From assembly GCA_942492205.1 (NCBI GenBank), contig CALODT010000005.1, forward strand, positions 62,001 through 126,000: a stretch of 64,000 bases of DNA, read 5' to 3'. The notes below the pieces were generated by a model. That model saw nothing but the letters and a program-made list of their open reading frames with translations. It was not told the origin of the DNA and ran no database searches. The translations under genes and the position numbers were made by a program. Below are positions 9,263 to 18,822 of this stretch, in pieces (the first letter of the stretch is position 1; each line of letters starts with the position of its first letter). The stretch is from UBA1847 sp942492205. GTDB taxonomy: Bacteria; Pseudomonadota; Gammaproteobacteria; Steroidobacterales; Woeseiaceae.

Positions 9263-10663
9263 CTAGCTCTTGTCGTCGTCGAGATCGCCGAGTCCGTAAC
9301 GGCGCAGTTTCACGTACAGGCTCTGGCGGCTCAGGCCCAGCATCTCGGCGGCAGATGCGCGGCTGTCATCCGCCATCTTGAGTGCGGCCTCGATGCACAT
9401 ACGTTCGATAATATCGGTGGTTTCCCGCACCAGGTCCTTGAGCGGAACCCGGCCAACCAGCTCGGCCATTTCCTCGAGAGAACGGGGCAGCGGACTGCTG
9501 TCGGCCGAGCGGACTTTGGCGGGTGTCTGCCGACGAATGACGAATCCGAAGCAGGGATCGTCGCTGTCCAGTGCTGAAACCGCGGAGAGCTCTACCGGAA
9601 CGGCTTCGCCATACTCGGGAAACAGCGTCGTTTCGAAGTGGCGGACTTCGGAGCGGTTGCGCAGATTTCTGATGAGCAGGTTGGTATCGACACCGGGGCG
9701 TCCCAGCCAGCGATCAATCGGCTGATTAAGTACCTGCAGTTCGGTTGCAATCGCACACAGATCCAGGAAGCCCTTGTTTGCGGCGGTTACGCGGCCGGCA
9801 GGGTCGGTCACTACGAAGCCGTCCGAGGAACGATTCACAACGTCGAGAACTTTATACGACGCCTCCTCATTCGCGGCTTCTTCCGGCGCGTGCAAACGAA
9901 TGAGAAAATAGGAGCCGTCATCTCGCCGGACCAGCGTCGCATTCAGCCGAAAAGAATAATTGCCCCCGGCTGCTCTGACGATGATGGCATCGGCGCGGCC
10001 GGCGGCGCGCACACGCATCAGTAATGTTTCGACTGCGTCGTTACTGTTGTCACTGAAGCCGCGCGGAAACGTACGGTTGATCAGCTTGTTGGCCGGTCGA
10101 CCCAGCAATTTGCCGGCGGCCGGGTTCGCCTCGACAATGCGACGGCTGTCCGCATCAACAAACAGTATCGCCTCGGATGCCATCGAGAAAAGCATGCGAT
10201 AACGTACTTCCGCCTGCTGAAGCTTGTTGTAGTCCTGCTCCAGCGATTGCTGCGCGTCGAGAAGCTTCTGCTGCAGTTCCGAAACCTGGCGAAGGTCACG
10301 CCCGACAACAACCAGGTTGTCGTTGCTGGGTGAGCGCATCGACTTGTACATGAGCGGAAGATCGACACCTGTTTCGGTTGGATGATTTACCTGGCGCCAG
10401 CGTGTCGGTCCGCTATCGCTGGGAACATCGAGTAACGCCTTGATTTTGTTCTTGCTTTCGGGGGTAACTGTGTCGGCCCAGGGTCGTCCGACCCAGCTGA
10501 GAGCCCACTCAAGATCGGCGCTGCTGCTGCCCAGGACAACGTCCAGAATGATCCCCGCAGGATCAACCACGAGGCTGAGATCGTTTGATTCTGCGATCAG
10601 CGCGGAGCAGATCTCTGTTGTCAGTGTGTCCATAAGGAGCTTTGGCGTCTGGAAAGGCGGCAC
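9263..10663 (-). CDS. ppsR: Photosynthesis repressor PpsR/CrtJ
   Basis: PpsR is a DNA-binding redox and light regulator that represses bch, crt and often puc genes under oxygen by binding TGT-N12-ACA palindromes. The 466-residue protein shows an N-terminal sensor domain, a Q-linker-like coiled stretch (about 130-150, rich in Gln/Leu), two PAS domains (about 150-260 and 270-380) and a C-terminal Fis-type helix-turn-helix (SAAEMLGLSRQSLYVKLRRYG). Cys423, in the ERMCIEAAL segment just before the helix-turn-helix, corresponds to the redox-active Cys known in CrtJ. The GTG at 10663 has AAGGA 9 bp upstream, better than the ATG at 10633. It lies 61 bp after ppaA, in the usual ppaA-ppsR pairing. Confidence 0.95.
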   Translation of the reverse strand: MPPFQTPKLLMDTLTTEICSALIAESNDLSLVVDPAGIILDVVLGSSSADLEWALSWVGRPWADTVTPESKNKIKALLDVPSDSGPTRWRQVNHPTETGVDLPLMYKSMRSPSNDNLVVVGRDLRQVSELQQKLLDAQQSLEQDYNKLQQAEVRYRMLFSMASEAILFVDADSRRIVEANPAAGKLLGRPANKLINRTFPRGFSDNSNDAVETLLMRVRAAGRADAIIVRAAGGNYSFRLNATLVRRDDGSYFLIRLHAPEEAANEEASYKVLDVVNRSSDGFVVTDPAGRVTAANKGFLDLCAIATELQVLNQPIDRWLGRPGVDTNLLIRNLRNRSEVRHFETTLFPEYGEAVPVELSAVSALDSDDPCFGFVIRRQTPAKVRSADSSPLPRSLEEMAELVGRVPLKDLVRETTDIIERMCIEAALKMADDSRASAAEMLGLSRQSLYVKLRRYGLGDLDDDKS

Positions 10664-10724
10664 GCTTGCAATCCTTGGATTATACGCGCTCCGCCGCTAA
10701 CAGTTGACGACGGATTGCACATAT

Positions 10725-11627
10725 TCAGGTCGATCCGCTCGCTTGTGCACGACACAATCGACTGACTTCACGCACGGCCTCACGGCCATCCTTCGCCATC
10801 GCATCAGCGCCAATCTGTGCCACCAACTCCGGATTGTCGACAATCGCACGGCCACCCACCAGTATCACGGTATTACCGTTCTTCTTGCCGCGGCGGATTT
10901 CCGCAATCAATTCGGCAGCCGGTTCCACAAACCGGTCAGCACTGACAGAAAACCCGATGACCTCGAAGTCCTGCTCCTGAACCAGCTTGTGGAACTCCTT
11001 TCGGCTCGACGGTGAGCCACTCCAGCAGTTCCAACCGGCGCGGCGAAAAAACTCCATCACCATGAACAGGCCGAATGTATGTTGCTCGCCCGGAACCGGC
11101 ACGATCAAGGCGTTCTGGCCAGGGTCTGAAGACCCGCCGGCCGCACTGAAGCAGCGACTGAACTCGAGCAATACCTGGTGCATGCGGCATACGCCGATGG
11201 TCACGTCGGTGAACGAGCACTCATCCTCTTCCCACATGACACCCAGGCGGCGAGCCGCCGGAGACAACAAATCGAGATACAGCGCCGAGAGCGGAATCCC
11301 TTCGGAGCGAAGGGTCATGACATAGTTGATAGCGATTGGAGCGTCGTGAGCAAGCAACAAGTGAACGAACTCGTCGACACTGTCGGCGAGCCTCTGGGAC
11401 GCCGCGGATACCTGCGCTCTTGCAGTACGTCGTGAATCGAATGCCAACATAAGACGCGGAATGATGTCACCCTCGATGGTCTGGCTGAGTCTCGACAGCA
11501 TCTGCCTGCTGAGTTCACCGATCTCGCCCACATCCTGGCTTTGCGATGAACCGGACTGGCCGGTGGTGCCGGGAACATTTCCCTGCGAAAACTTGGGCGG
11601 CGGCGCGTTCCGGTCGTTGTTTGTCAT
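10725..11627 (-). CDS. ppaA: B12-binding antirepressor PpaA/AerR
   Basis: PpaA/AerR binds cobalamin and antagonises PpsR/CrtJ, linking photosynthesis gene expression to light and B12. The 300-residue protein has a polar, Gly/Ser/Gln-rich N-terminus, then the B12-binding helix bundle signature (MWEEDECSFTDVTIG at about 131-145). A Rossmann-like cobalamin domain follows with PVPGEQHTFG, whose His183 matches the cobalt-binding His of AerR. There is no obvious Shine-Dalgarno sequence: the 13 bases before the ATG are almost all A/T. It is divergent from bchF and upstream of ppsR. Confidence 0.93.
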   Translation of the reverse strand: MTNNDRNAPPPKFSQGNVPGTTGQSGSSQSQDVGEIGELSRQMLSRLSQTIEGDIIPRLMLAFDSRRTARAQVSAASQRLADSVDEFVHLLLAHDAPIAINYVMTLRSEGIPLSALYLDLLSPAARRLGVMWEEDECSFTDVTIGVCRMHQVLLEFSRCFSAAGGSSDPGQNALIVPVPGEQHTFGLFMVMEFFRRAGWNCWSGSPSSRKEFHKLVQEQDFEVIGFSVSADRFVEPAAELIAEIRRGKKNGNTVILVGGRAIVDNPELVAQIGADAMAKDGREAVREVSRLCRAQASGST

Positions 11628-11765
11628 TATTATTTTTTTAGACCCGCTCTAGGGGTCACCAATAATAACGCAACTGATCGAGAAGTCACTCCAGCGCCAC
11701 TCGTGACCGTCGGTGTCATCACACGCTCACGAAGTCTTGCGCATCGGGATCCTAATAAACCCTTC

Positions 11766-11833
11766 CTTGACGTATATGTCAAGATTTATTTACGTAACAA
11801 AAGATTGACACTATACTGCGGAGGCATGAAACT
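11766..11833. promoter_or_regulatory. Divergent ppaA/bchF control region with PpsR-like motifs
   Basis: TGT-N12-ACG at 11777-11794 and CGT-N12-ACA at 11793-11810 each differ from the PpsR consensus by one base and overlap by two bases. The second ends in TTGACA (11805-11810). A TTTACG (11789-11794), 17-bp spacer and TATACT (11112-offset, i.e. 11812-11817) arrangement could be the bchF promoter. A 6-bp inverted repeat CTTGAC-N6-GTCAAG spans 11766-11783. Confidence 0.5.
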
Positions 11834-11883
11834 GTAGCGGACGCCTGGGGGTGTCTATTCAGCCTTACAAGGACAAGAAGCGA

Positions 11884-12399
11884 ATGCCACAGCAACAGCC
11901 GCAAGGCGATCTGGGTGAATTGCTCTATACCGAAGATGAGCGACGACGGCGCGACGAATCGCCCTGGACCCTTGTCCAGGGCGTCCTGGCGCCACTGCAG
12001 TTTCTGGTCTTTCTCGTCTCTACCTGGCTTGTCTGGCGTTACCTGGCCACCGGCGAAGGTGCTGCGGCTGCTACCGCCTCAGTCGTGGTCAAGACCCTGC
12101 TTCTCTACACGATCATGATCACCGGATCGATCTGGGAGCGTGTCGTGTTCGGGCAGTACCTTTTCGCACGACCGTTCTTCTGGGAAGACGTTTTCAGCAT
12201 GCTGGTCATGGCGCTGCACAGCGCTTACCTGGTTTCGGTCATCTTCGAGCTGCTGCCACTCAAGCAGCAGCTTTACCTGGCGCTGCTGGCGTATCTCACC
12301 TACGTGATCAATGCGGCACAGTTCGTTATCAAATTCCGCATGGCTCGCAGGCAGCCGTCCGCCGCCTGCAATCCTAAGTCGATGGCAGTGAGCACATGA
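11884..12399 (+). CDS. bchF: 3-vinyl bacteriochlorophyllide hydratase BchF
   Basis: BchF hydrates the C3-vinyl group of the chlorin ring to hydroxyethyl on the way to bacteriochlorophyll a. It is a small membrane protein (171 residues from the ATG at 11884) with about four helices. The family signature (WTLVQGVLAPLQFLVFL) starts near residue 29. An in-frame GTG at 11851 would add 11 residues, but its purine run is too close to the codon; AAGGA 10 bp before the ATG looks better. It is the first gene of the 20-kb plus-strand array, and its stop overlaps the bchN start (ATGA). Confidence 0.93.
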   Translation: MPQQQPQGDLGELLYTEDERRRRDESPWTLVQGVLAPLQFLVFLVSTWLVWRYLATGEGAAAATASVVVKTLLLYTIMITGSIWERVVFGQYLFARPFFWEDVFSMLVMALHSAYLVSVIFELLPLKQQLYLALLAYLTYVINAAQFVIKFRMARRQPSAACNPKSMAVST

Positions 12400-13679
12400 G
12401 CACAACCGCCGCGGCGCATTCCGATTGCCAGCCGATCCTCCCTCGAGAGGTAATCCGCGAGCGCGGCCAGCGCGAGGTGTTCTGTGGACTCACCGGAATC
12501 GTCTGGATGCACCGCAAGATCCAGGATGCGTTCTTTCTCGTGGTTGGATCGCGGACCTGTGCACATCTCATTCAGTCGGCAGCTGGTGTGATGATCTTCG
12601 CGGAACCCCGCTTTGCGACCGCGATTATTGACGAACGCGATCTTGCCGGGCTCGCTGACATGAATGACGAGCTTGACCGTGAGGTGCAAAAGCTTCTCGA
12701 GCGACGGCCGGATATCAAGATGCTTTTCCTGGTCGGCTCCTGCCCCTCCGAGGTTATCAAGCTCGATCTTTCACGTGCCGCCGAACGCTTGACGAGCCGC
12801 TTTCTACCGAATGTACGGGTACTCAATTACTCCGGTAGCGGGATCGAAACCACGTTTACCCAGGGTGAAGATGCCTGCCTGGCCTCGTTGGTACCCGAGA
12901 TGCCGCACGATGGCGCGGAGCAGCCTTCGCTGTTGGTCGTCGGCGCACTCTCGGATATCGTTGAAGACCAGTTTCGCGATCTGTTTGCGGCGCTTGGAAT
13001 AACCAGGGTGTCGTTCCTGCCGCCGCAACGTTCGACCGATTTGCCGGCCGTCGGTCCCGAGACCCGCTACCTGCTCGCCCAACCGTTTCTGGCGGATACA
13101 GCGCACGCACTCGAAGAGCGTGGCGCGCGGCGCCTTGCTGCGCCTTTTCCGATTGGTGAGGAAGGCACGACCGCATGGCTCAAAGCGGCGGCGGACGCAT
13201 GGGGTGTCAACGACACAGACTTCGACGACGTTACCCGGCCGGGTCGGGAGCGCGCTCGTCACGCGCTCAAGCGTCACAAGGAGTTCCTTGGCAACAGGCG
13301 CGTCTTCTTCTTTCCGGATTCGCAGCTGGAGGTACCGCTGGCACGTTTTCTGGCACGCGAACTCGACATGCAGCTGACCGAAGTTGGTACACCGTACCTG
13401 CACCGCGAACACCTCGCGCACGAACTCGAGCTACTTCCCGACGACGTGCAGCTCAGTGAGGGCCAGCACGTGGACAAGCAGATCGAACGCTGCTGGGACG
13501 CGAAACCCGACATCGTTGTCTGCGGTCTCGGCCTGGCCAATCCGTTCGAAGCACAGGGTATTACGACCAAGTGGTCGATCGAACTGCTTTTCACACCGGT
13601 ACACGGTTACGAACAGGCCGCCGATTGCGCCGAATTATTCGCGCGGCCGCTGCGACGCAGGGAGGCCCTGAAGATCTAA
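12396..13679 (+). CDS. bchN: Dark-operative protochlorophyllide reductase subunit N
   Basis: BchN is the alpha-like subunit of the nitrogenase-like NB protein of dark-operative protochlorophyllide oxidoreductase (DPOR), which reduces ring D of protochlorophyllide. At 427 residues it has normal length. The iron-sulfur Cys ligands are visible in the FCGLTGIVW, GSRTCAHL and GSCPSEV contexts. It overlaps bchF by 4 bp and abuts bchB directly (TAAATG), so stoichiometric expression of the two NB subunits is likely. Confidence 0.96.
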   Translation: MSTTAAAHSDCQPILPREVIRERGQREVFCGLTGIVWMHRKIQDAFFLVVGSRTCAHLIQSAAGVMIFAEPRFATAIIDERDLAGLADMNDELDREVQKLLERRPDIKMLFLVGSCPSEVIKLDLSRAAERLTSRFLPNVRVLNYSGSGIETTFTQGEDACLASLVPEMPHDGAEQPSLLVVGALSDIVEDQFRDLFAALGITRVSFLPPQRSTDLPAVGPETRYLLAQPFLADTAHALEERGARRLAAPFPIGEEGTTAWLKAAADAWGVNDTDFDDVTRPGRERARHALKRHKEFLGNRRVFFFPDSQLEVPLARFLARELDMQLTEVGTPYLHREHLAHELELLPDDVQLSEGQHVDKQIERCWDAKPDIVVCGLGLANPFEAQGITTKWSIELLFTPVHGYEQAADCAELFARPLRRREALKI

Positions 13680-15233
13680 ATGCAATTAACCGTCTGGACA
13701 TATGAGGGGCCGCCACACGTCGGTGCAATGCGCATCGCGACGGCGATGAAAGACGTGCACTACGTGCTGCATGCGCCGCAGGGAGACACCTACGCCGACC
13801 TGCTGTTCACGATGATCGAGCGCCGCGCCGAACGGCCCCCGGTAACGTATACGACGTTCCAGGCGCGGGATCTGGGCGCCGATACCGCGCAACTTTTTCA
13901 GGATGCAGCGAGCGACGCCTACGAGCGCTTCAGGCCAAAAGCGATGATTGTAGGCGCCTCGTGCACGGCCGAGCTGATACAGGACGACCCGGGCGGTCTC
14001 GCCGAAGCGCTAAACCTGCCGATCCCCGTGATCCCGCTGGAGCTGCCTTCGTACCAGCGCAAGGAAAACTGGGGCGCGGCCGAAACCTTCTACTACATCG
14101 TCAAGGCGCTGAGTAAGCCACCTGCAGAACGAGCAGCGACCCGGGTTCGGCCAAGCTGCAACCTGCTCGGTCCGACGGCGCTGGGTTTTCGCCATCGCGA
14201 CGATGTCCATGAATTAACAACGCTGATGCTGCAGCTCGGCATCGATGTAAATGTCGTTGCTCCTTGGAACGCAACCCCCGAGGATATCGCGCGGCTTGCT
14301 GACGCCGACTTCAACGTTGTCATGTATCCCGAGATCGCCGACACCGCGGCGCGATGGCTGCAGAGAGAGTACGGCCAGCCAATGATCGACATTGTGCCGA
14401 TAGGCGTGAGCGCGACACGGGATTTCATCAGGGCCGTAGTCGAGCTGACCGGCGTCGACCCCGGACCGACCCTGGCGGCTGCCGCCGCGCGACTGCCGTG
14501 GTATTCGCGATCCATCGATTCAACCTATCTGACCGGCAAACGGGTGTTTATTTTTGGTGATGCGACGCACGCTGTCGCAGCAGCGCGAATCGCGCGAGAC
14601 GAACTCGCATTCGAGGTTGTCGGCATAGGAACATACAGTCGCGAGTTTGCGAGAAATGTGCGCGCCGTTGCAAAAGAGTTCGGTGTAGATGCACTCATTA
14701 CTGACGACTACCTCGAGGTCGAGGCAAAGGTACAGGAGCTGCAGCCGGAGCTGGTGCTGGGTACGCAAATGGAGCGACACCTGGCGAAGCGCCTGGGAAT
14801 CGGCTGTGCAGTAATCTCCGCCCCCGTTCATGTGCAGGACTATCCCGCCGCGTACTCGCCGCAGATGGGTTTCGAGGGCGCCAACACAATCTTCGATACC
14901 TGGGTTCATCCGCTGATGATGGGCCTCGAGGAACACCTGCTTGGCATGTTCAGCGAAGACTTCGAGTTTCATAACGATGCAAGGCCGTCTCACCTGGGTG
15001 GCGGCGCGCGCTCGAAAGACGACGCGGGGCTGGAAGCACAACCCCAGCAGGAGCAGCCGCTCCCTGATGAGGGCGTTTCCTGGACCTCGGACGCCGAGAA
15101 GACACTCTCGCGTATCCCATTCTTCGTGCGCGGCAAGGCGCGGCGAAATACGGAAACGTTCGCGCGCGAACGCGGCATACAACAAATAACGACAGAGACG
15201 CTCTACGATGCCAAGGCCCACTTTGGACGCTAA
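13680..15233 (+). CDS. bchB: Dark-operative protochlorophyllide reductase subunit B
   Basis: BchB is the beta-like subunit of the DPOR NB protein; with BchN it holds a 4Fe-4S cluster and the protochlorophyllide pocket. The 517-residue protein keeps Asp36 (HAPQGD), the unusual non-Cys cluster ligand known for this enzyme. The C-terminal light-independent protochlorophyllide reductase tail domain (RIPFFVRGKARRNTE region) is intact. It begins right at the bchN stop and overlaps bchH by 26 bp. Confidence 0.96.
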   Translation: MQLTVWTYEGPPHVGAMRIATAMKDVHYVLHAPQGDTYADLLFTMIERRAERPPVTYTTFQARDLGADTAQLFQDAASDAYERFRPKAMIVGASCTAELIQDDPGGLAEALNLPIPVIPLELPSYQRKENWGAAETFYYIVKALSKPPAERAATRVRPSCNLLGPTALGFRHRDDVHELTTLMLQLGIDVNVVAPWNATPEDIARLADADFNVVMYPEIADTAARWLQREYGQPMIDIVPIGVSATRDFIRAVVELTGVDPGPTLAAAAARLPWYSRSIDSTYLTGKRVFIFGDATHAVAAARIARDELAFEVVGIGTYSREFARNVRAVAKEFGVDALITDDYLEVEAKVQELQPELVLGTQMERHLAKRLGIGCAVISAPVHVQDYPAAYSPQMGFEGANTIFDTWVHPLMMGLEEHLLGMFSEDFEFHNDARPSHLGGGARSKDDAGLEAQPQQEQPLPDEGVSWTSDAEKTLSRIPFFVRGKARRNTETFARERGIQQITTETLYDAKAHFGR

Positions 15234-18200
15234 GCAAAACAGGCTTCGCGTTACGCTGGTGACGCTGGACGGCCATTTGGCCGGCGCTGCAGAGCGGGCG
15301 TTCGCCCGGCTTGCTCGACAGGCGCCGGGTCTCGAATGTTCCATGCACTGCGCCGGTGAGTGGTCCAATGCGCCAGCGCTGCTGCAGCAGTGTATCGATG
15401 CAATCAACGACGCAGACATCATTATTGTTTGCATGCTGTTCATGGAAGAGCACATGAATCCGGTGCTGCCGACCCTCAAGGCGCGCCGCGACAACTGTGA
15501 CGCGATGATGTGTTTCATGTCGGCGAGCGAAGTCATGCGCCTGACACGTGTCGGTGGATTCTCGATGGACGGTACCCAGTCCGGACCGTTAGCACTGCTG
15601 AAACGCCTGCGTGGTTCGAACAAGAAAAAGACCGGTTCGAGCGGCGCGAAACAGATGGCAATGTTGCGGCGACTGCCGCGGATACTGCGCTTCATTCCCG
15701 GAACGGCGCAGGATGTGCGCGCCTATTTCATGGCGATGCAGTACTGGCTGTCGGGTTCCGAAGAGAACATTCGTAACCTGATTGCGCTGCTTGTTTCGCG
15801 GTACGCGCGGGATGAGCGCGCGGACTTCATACCATTGCTACAGGTCAAGGATCCGGTCGAATACCCCGAGGTTGGCGTCTATCACCCGTCACTAAAGAAC
15901 CGCGTTGCCGATACGGCCGACGCGTTGCCGCGAATAGCGCGGAAAAACAAAGACGCCGGCACCGTTGGCGTGCTCGTGATGCGCGCCTACATCCTGGCCG
16001 GCAATTCATCGCATTACGACAGCGTCATCGCGCATCTCGAGAAACAGGGACTCACGGTAATAACGGCCTTTGCGAGCGGGCTGGATGCGCGCCCGGCCGT
16101 CAGGCGTTTCTTCATGGAGGGAGACAAACCTGTCGTCGATGCCGTCGTCTCGCTGACCGGCTTTTCACTGGTTGGCGGGCCTGCTTACAACGACGCCAAT
16201 GCAGCCGAAGAGATGCTTGCCGAGCTCGATGTCCCCTACATTGCCGCGCACGGCACCGAGTTCCAGTCGCTGGAGTCCTGGGAGTCGTCGGAAAGCGGCC
16301 TGCTGCCTGTTGAAACCACCATGATGGTGGCGATACCGGAGCTCGACGGCGCGACCGGTCCCACGTTGTTCGCAGGGCGTTCGGAGTCGTCGGCGGCGGA
16401 CAGCAAGCGCGACATGCAGCCGCATGCAGAGCGGGTTGCAACGATGACGGAACGCGTCGCGCGGCTGGTTCGCCTGCGCAGGGCGGAGCGCGCGCAGCGC
16501 CGCGTCGCTGTCGTACTCTTCAATTTTCCACCGAATGGCGGTTCGCTCGGCACGGCGGCACACCTGAGCGTCTTTAAATCACTATTCAATACGATGCGTT
16601 CGATGCGCGACGCCGGGTATGCTGTAGAGCTCCCCGCGGACGCTTCTGAACTGCGTCAGATGGTTCTCACCGGCAACGCCTCGCAGTATGGCAGCGAAGC
16701 CAACGTGCATACGCGTATTCCTGTGGATGACCACGTTCGCCGAGAGGTGTATCTGGATGCCATCGAGAAAGAGTGGGGTCCGGCGCCGGGACGGCAGCAG
16801 TCCGATGGTTCGACGATCCACATCCTTGGTCGCGAGTTCGGCAACGTATTTGTTGGCATTCAGCCGGCGTTCGGCTACGAAGGCGACCCGATGCGCCTGC
16901 TATTCGACCGCGGCCTGACGCCCACGCACGCGTTTTCTGCTTTCTACCGGTATCTCCGCGAAGATCTGGACGTGCACGCAGTGCTGCACTTCGGTACGCA
17001 TGGCGCTCTCGAGTTCATGCCCGGCAAGCAGTCCGGCATGTCGGGTGCCTGCTGGCCGGACCGTCTGATCGGGCATTTGCCAAACTTCTATTTGTACGCC
17101 GCCAACAACCCCTCCGAAGGTGCGATCGCCAAACGTCGCTCGGCGGCCACGCTCATCAGCTATATGACGCCGCCAGTTACCAAGGCCGGGCTTTACAAGG
17201 AGCTTCTGGATCTGCAGAGCTCCGTCGATCGCTGGCGCACGCTGGATCCGGATGCACAGGCAGAGAGACAGAATCTTGCAACACTGATTCATCAGCAGGC
17301 CATTGCTGCGGAGCTCGTGACAACAGACGACAACTGGCAAAACGATCTCGACGCTGAAGTGAGTGCAGTGGTTGCGAGCCTCGATGAGCTGAAGAATACG
17401 ATGATCCCCCACGGCTTACACGTGGTCGGCGAGTCGCCCTCCAGCGCGGAGATGGAAGAATGGCTGGACGCGCTGCAGGACTCCCTGAGCGAAGAAGATC
17501 TGCAGAAAGTACGGCGCGAGCTGAACATCGACAGCGAACTGCCCGCTATTCTGCATGCACTCGATGGCGGCTTTATCCGACCGGTGCCGGGCGGTGACCT
17601 GACGCGTACGACGGATGTGCTGCCAACGGGTCGCAACCTGCACAGCTTCGATCCTTATCGCATTCCCAGCAGCTATTCGATGATTGCTGGCGCGACGCAG
17701 GCAGAAGAGCTGGTGCAGCGCTTCATCGATGATGCCGGCAAGCTACCGGAGAGCGTGGCGATTGTTCTCTGGGGCACCGACAACATAAAGACAGAAGGTG
17801 CGCCGATTGCGCAGTGTTTGCAGCTCATTGGCGCGCGACCGCGTTTTGATGGTTATGGACGCCTGGCGGGCGCCGAACTGATTCCGTTACAGGAGCTGGG
17901 TCGTCCACGCATCGATGCGGTTATGACGTTGTCCGGGATCTTCCGCGACCTGTTGCCGAACCAGACAAGGCTGCTGGCAGAGGCGGCGTTCCTGGCCGCG
18001 AGCGCCGATGAACCGCTTGAACAGAATTTCGTTCGCAAACATGCGCTGGCCTATCAGCAGGAAACCGGCTGCGATGTCGAGACCGCTGCGCTGCGAGTCT
18101 TCAGCAACGCTAACGGCGCTTATGGATCGAACGTCAATCAGTTGGTGGACAGCGGCAACTGGGACGACGACGACAGCCTCGCCGAGCAGTATTCGCGCCG

Positions 18201-18822
18201 CAAGTGTTTTGCTTACGGTCGGTCAGGGGCTCCCGAGCGCCAGGCGGAACTGCTGCAGCGCTCACTGCAGGACGTGGACTTCACGTACCAGAATCTCGAG
18301 TCCGCCGAACTGGGCATCACAACGATCGACCATTATTTCGACACGCTCGGCGGAATCAGTCGCGCCGTGCATCGAGTAAAGGGCGAATCAGTAGAGGTCT
18401 ACATTGGCGATCAGACCGGCGACGGCAACACGATTCGCACCTTGTCCGAGCAGGTCGCACTCGAAACGCGTACGCGCATGCTCAATCCGAAATGGTACGA
18501 GGGCATGCTCGAGCATGGTTACGAGGGTGTGAAGCAGATTGAATCGCACGTCACAAACACGATGGGCTGGTCGGCCACGACCGGCAAGGTCGCGCCATGG
18601 ATTTACCAGCAGATCAGCGACACCTTTGTTCTCGATGAGGACATGCGCCGGCGGCTTGCCAGCCTGAACCCGGCGGCATCGGCCAAAGTCGCAAACCGGC
18701 TGCTAGAGGCGCATGAGCGTCAGTACTGGTCGCCGGATCCCGAAACACTTGCCGCGCTCGAGAAAGCCGGCGAAGAACTTGAGGATGTCCTCGAGGGATT
18801 AACTGAGGTAGTAGCCGCATGA
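15208..18822 (+). CDS. bchH: Magnesium chelatase subunit BchH
   Basis: BchH is the large porphyrin-binding catalytic subunit of magnesium chelatase; with BchI and BchD it inserts Mg into protoporphyrin IX. The 1204-residue length is typical. The protein contains the CobN-like core, including LHFGTHGALEFMPGKQ around residues 590-608 and later GNTIRTLSEQV. The start at 15208 lies inside the end of bchB, 26 bp before its stop. The stop overlaps the bchL start by 4 bp (ATGA). Confidence 0.96.
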   Translation: MPRPTLDAKQNRLRVTLVTLDGHLAGAAERAFARLARQAPGLECSMHCAGEWSNAPALLQQCIDAINDADIIIVCMLFMEEHMNPVLPTLKARRDNCDAMMCFMSASEVMRLTRVGGFSMDGTQSGPLALLKRLRGSNKKKTGSSGAKQMAMLRRLPRILRFIPGTAQDVRAYFMAMQYWLSGSEENIRNLIALLVSRYARDERADFIPLLQVKDPVEYPEVGVYHPSLKNRVADTADALPRIARKNKDAGTVGVLVMRAYILAGNSSHYDSVIAHLEKQGLTVITAFASGLDARPAVRRFFMEGDKPVVDAVVSLTGFSLVGGPAYNDANAAEEMLAELDVPYIAAHGTEFQSLESWESSESGLLPVETTMMVAIPELDGATGPTLFAGRSESSAADSKRDMQPHAERVATMTERVARLVRLRRAERAQRRVAVVLFNFPPNGGSLGTAAHLSVFKSLFNTMRSMRDAGYAVELPADASELRQMVLTGNASQYGSEANVHTRIPVDDHVRREVYLDAIEKEWGPAPGRQQSDGSTIHILGREFGNVFVGIQPAFGYEGDPMRLLFDRGLTPTHAFSAFYRYLREDLDVHAVLHFGTHGALEFMPGKQSGMSGACWPDRLIGHLPNFYLYAANNPSEGAIAKRRSAATLISYMTPPVTKAGLYKELLDLQSSVDRWRTLDPDAQAERQNLATLIHQQAIAAELVTTDDNWQNDLDAEVSAVVASLDELKNTMIPHGLHVVGESPSSAEMEEWLDALQDSLSEEDLQKVRRELNIDSELPAILHALDGGFIRPVPGGDLTRTTDVLPTGRNLHSFDPYRIPSSYSMIAGATQAEELVQRFIDDAGKLPESVAIVLWGTDNIKTEGAPIAQCLQLIGARPRFDGYGRLAGAELIPLQELGRPRIDAVMTLSGIFRDLLPNQTRLLAEAAFLAASADEPLEQNFVRKHALAYQQETGCDVETAALRVFSNANGAYGSNVNQLVDSGNWDDDDSLAEQYSRRKCFAYGRSGAPERQAELLQRSLQDVDFTYQNLESAELGITTIDHYFDTLGGISRAVHRVKGESVEVYIGDQTGDGNTIRTLSEQVALETRTRMLNPKWYEGMLEHGYEGVKQIESHVTNTMGWSATTGKVAPWIYQQISDTFVLDEDMRRRLASLNPAASAKVANRLLEAHERQYWSPDPETLAALEKAGEELEDVLEGLTEVVAA

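Noticed and set aside
14520..15695. 391-codon antisense ORF across bchB and bchH
   Set aside because: It lies opposite two certain genes, has no family features and reads as basic, Arg/Ser-rich antisense of GC-rich coding sequence.
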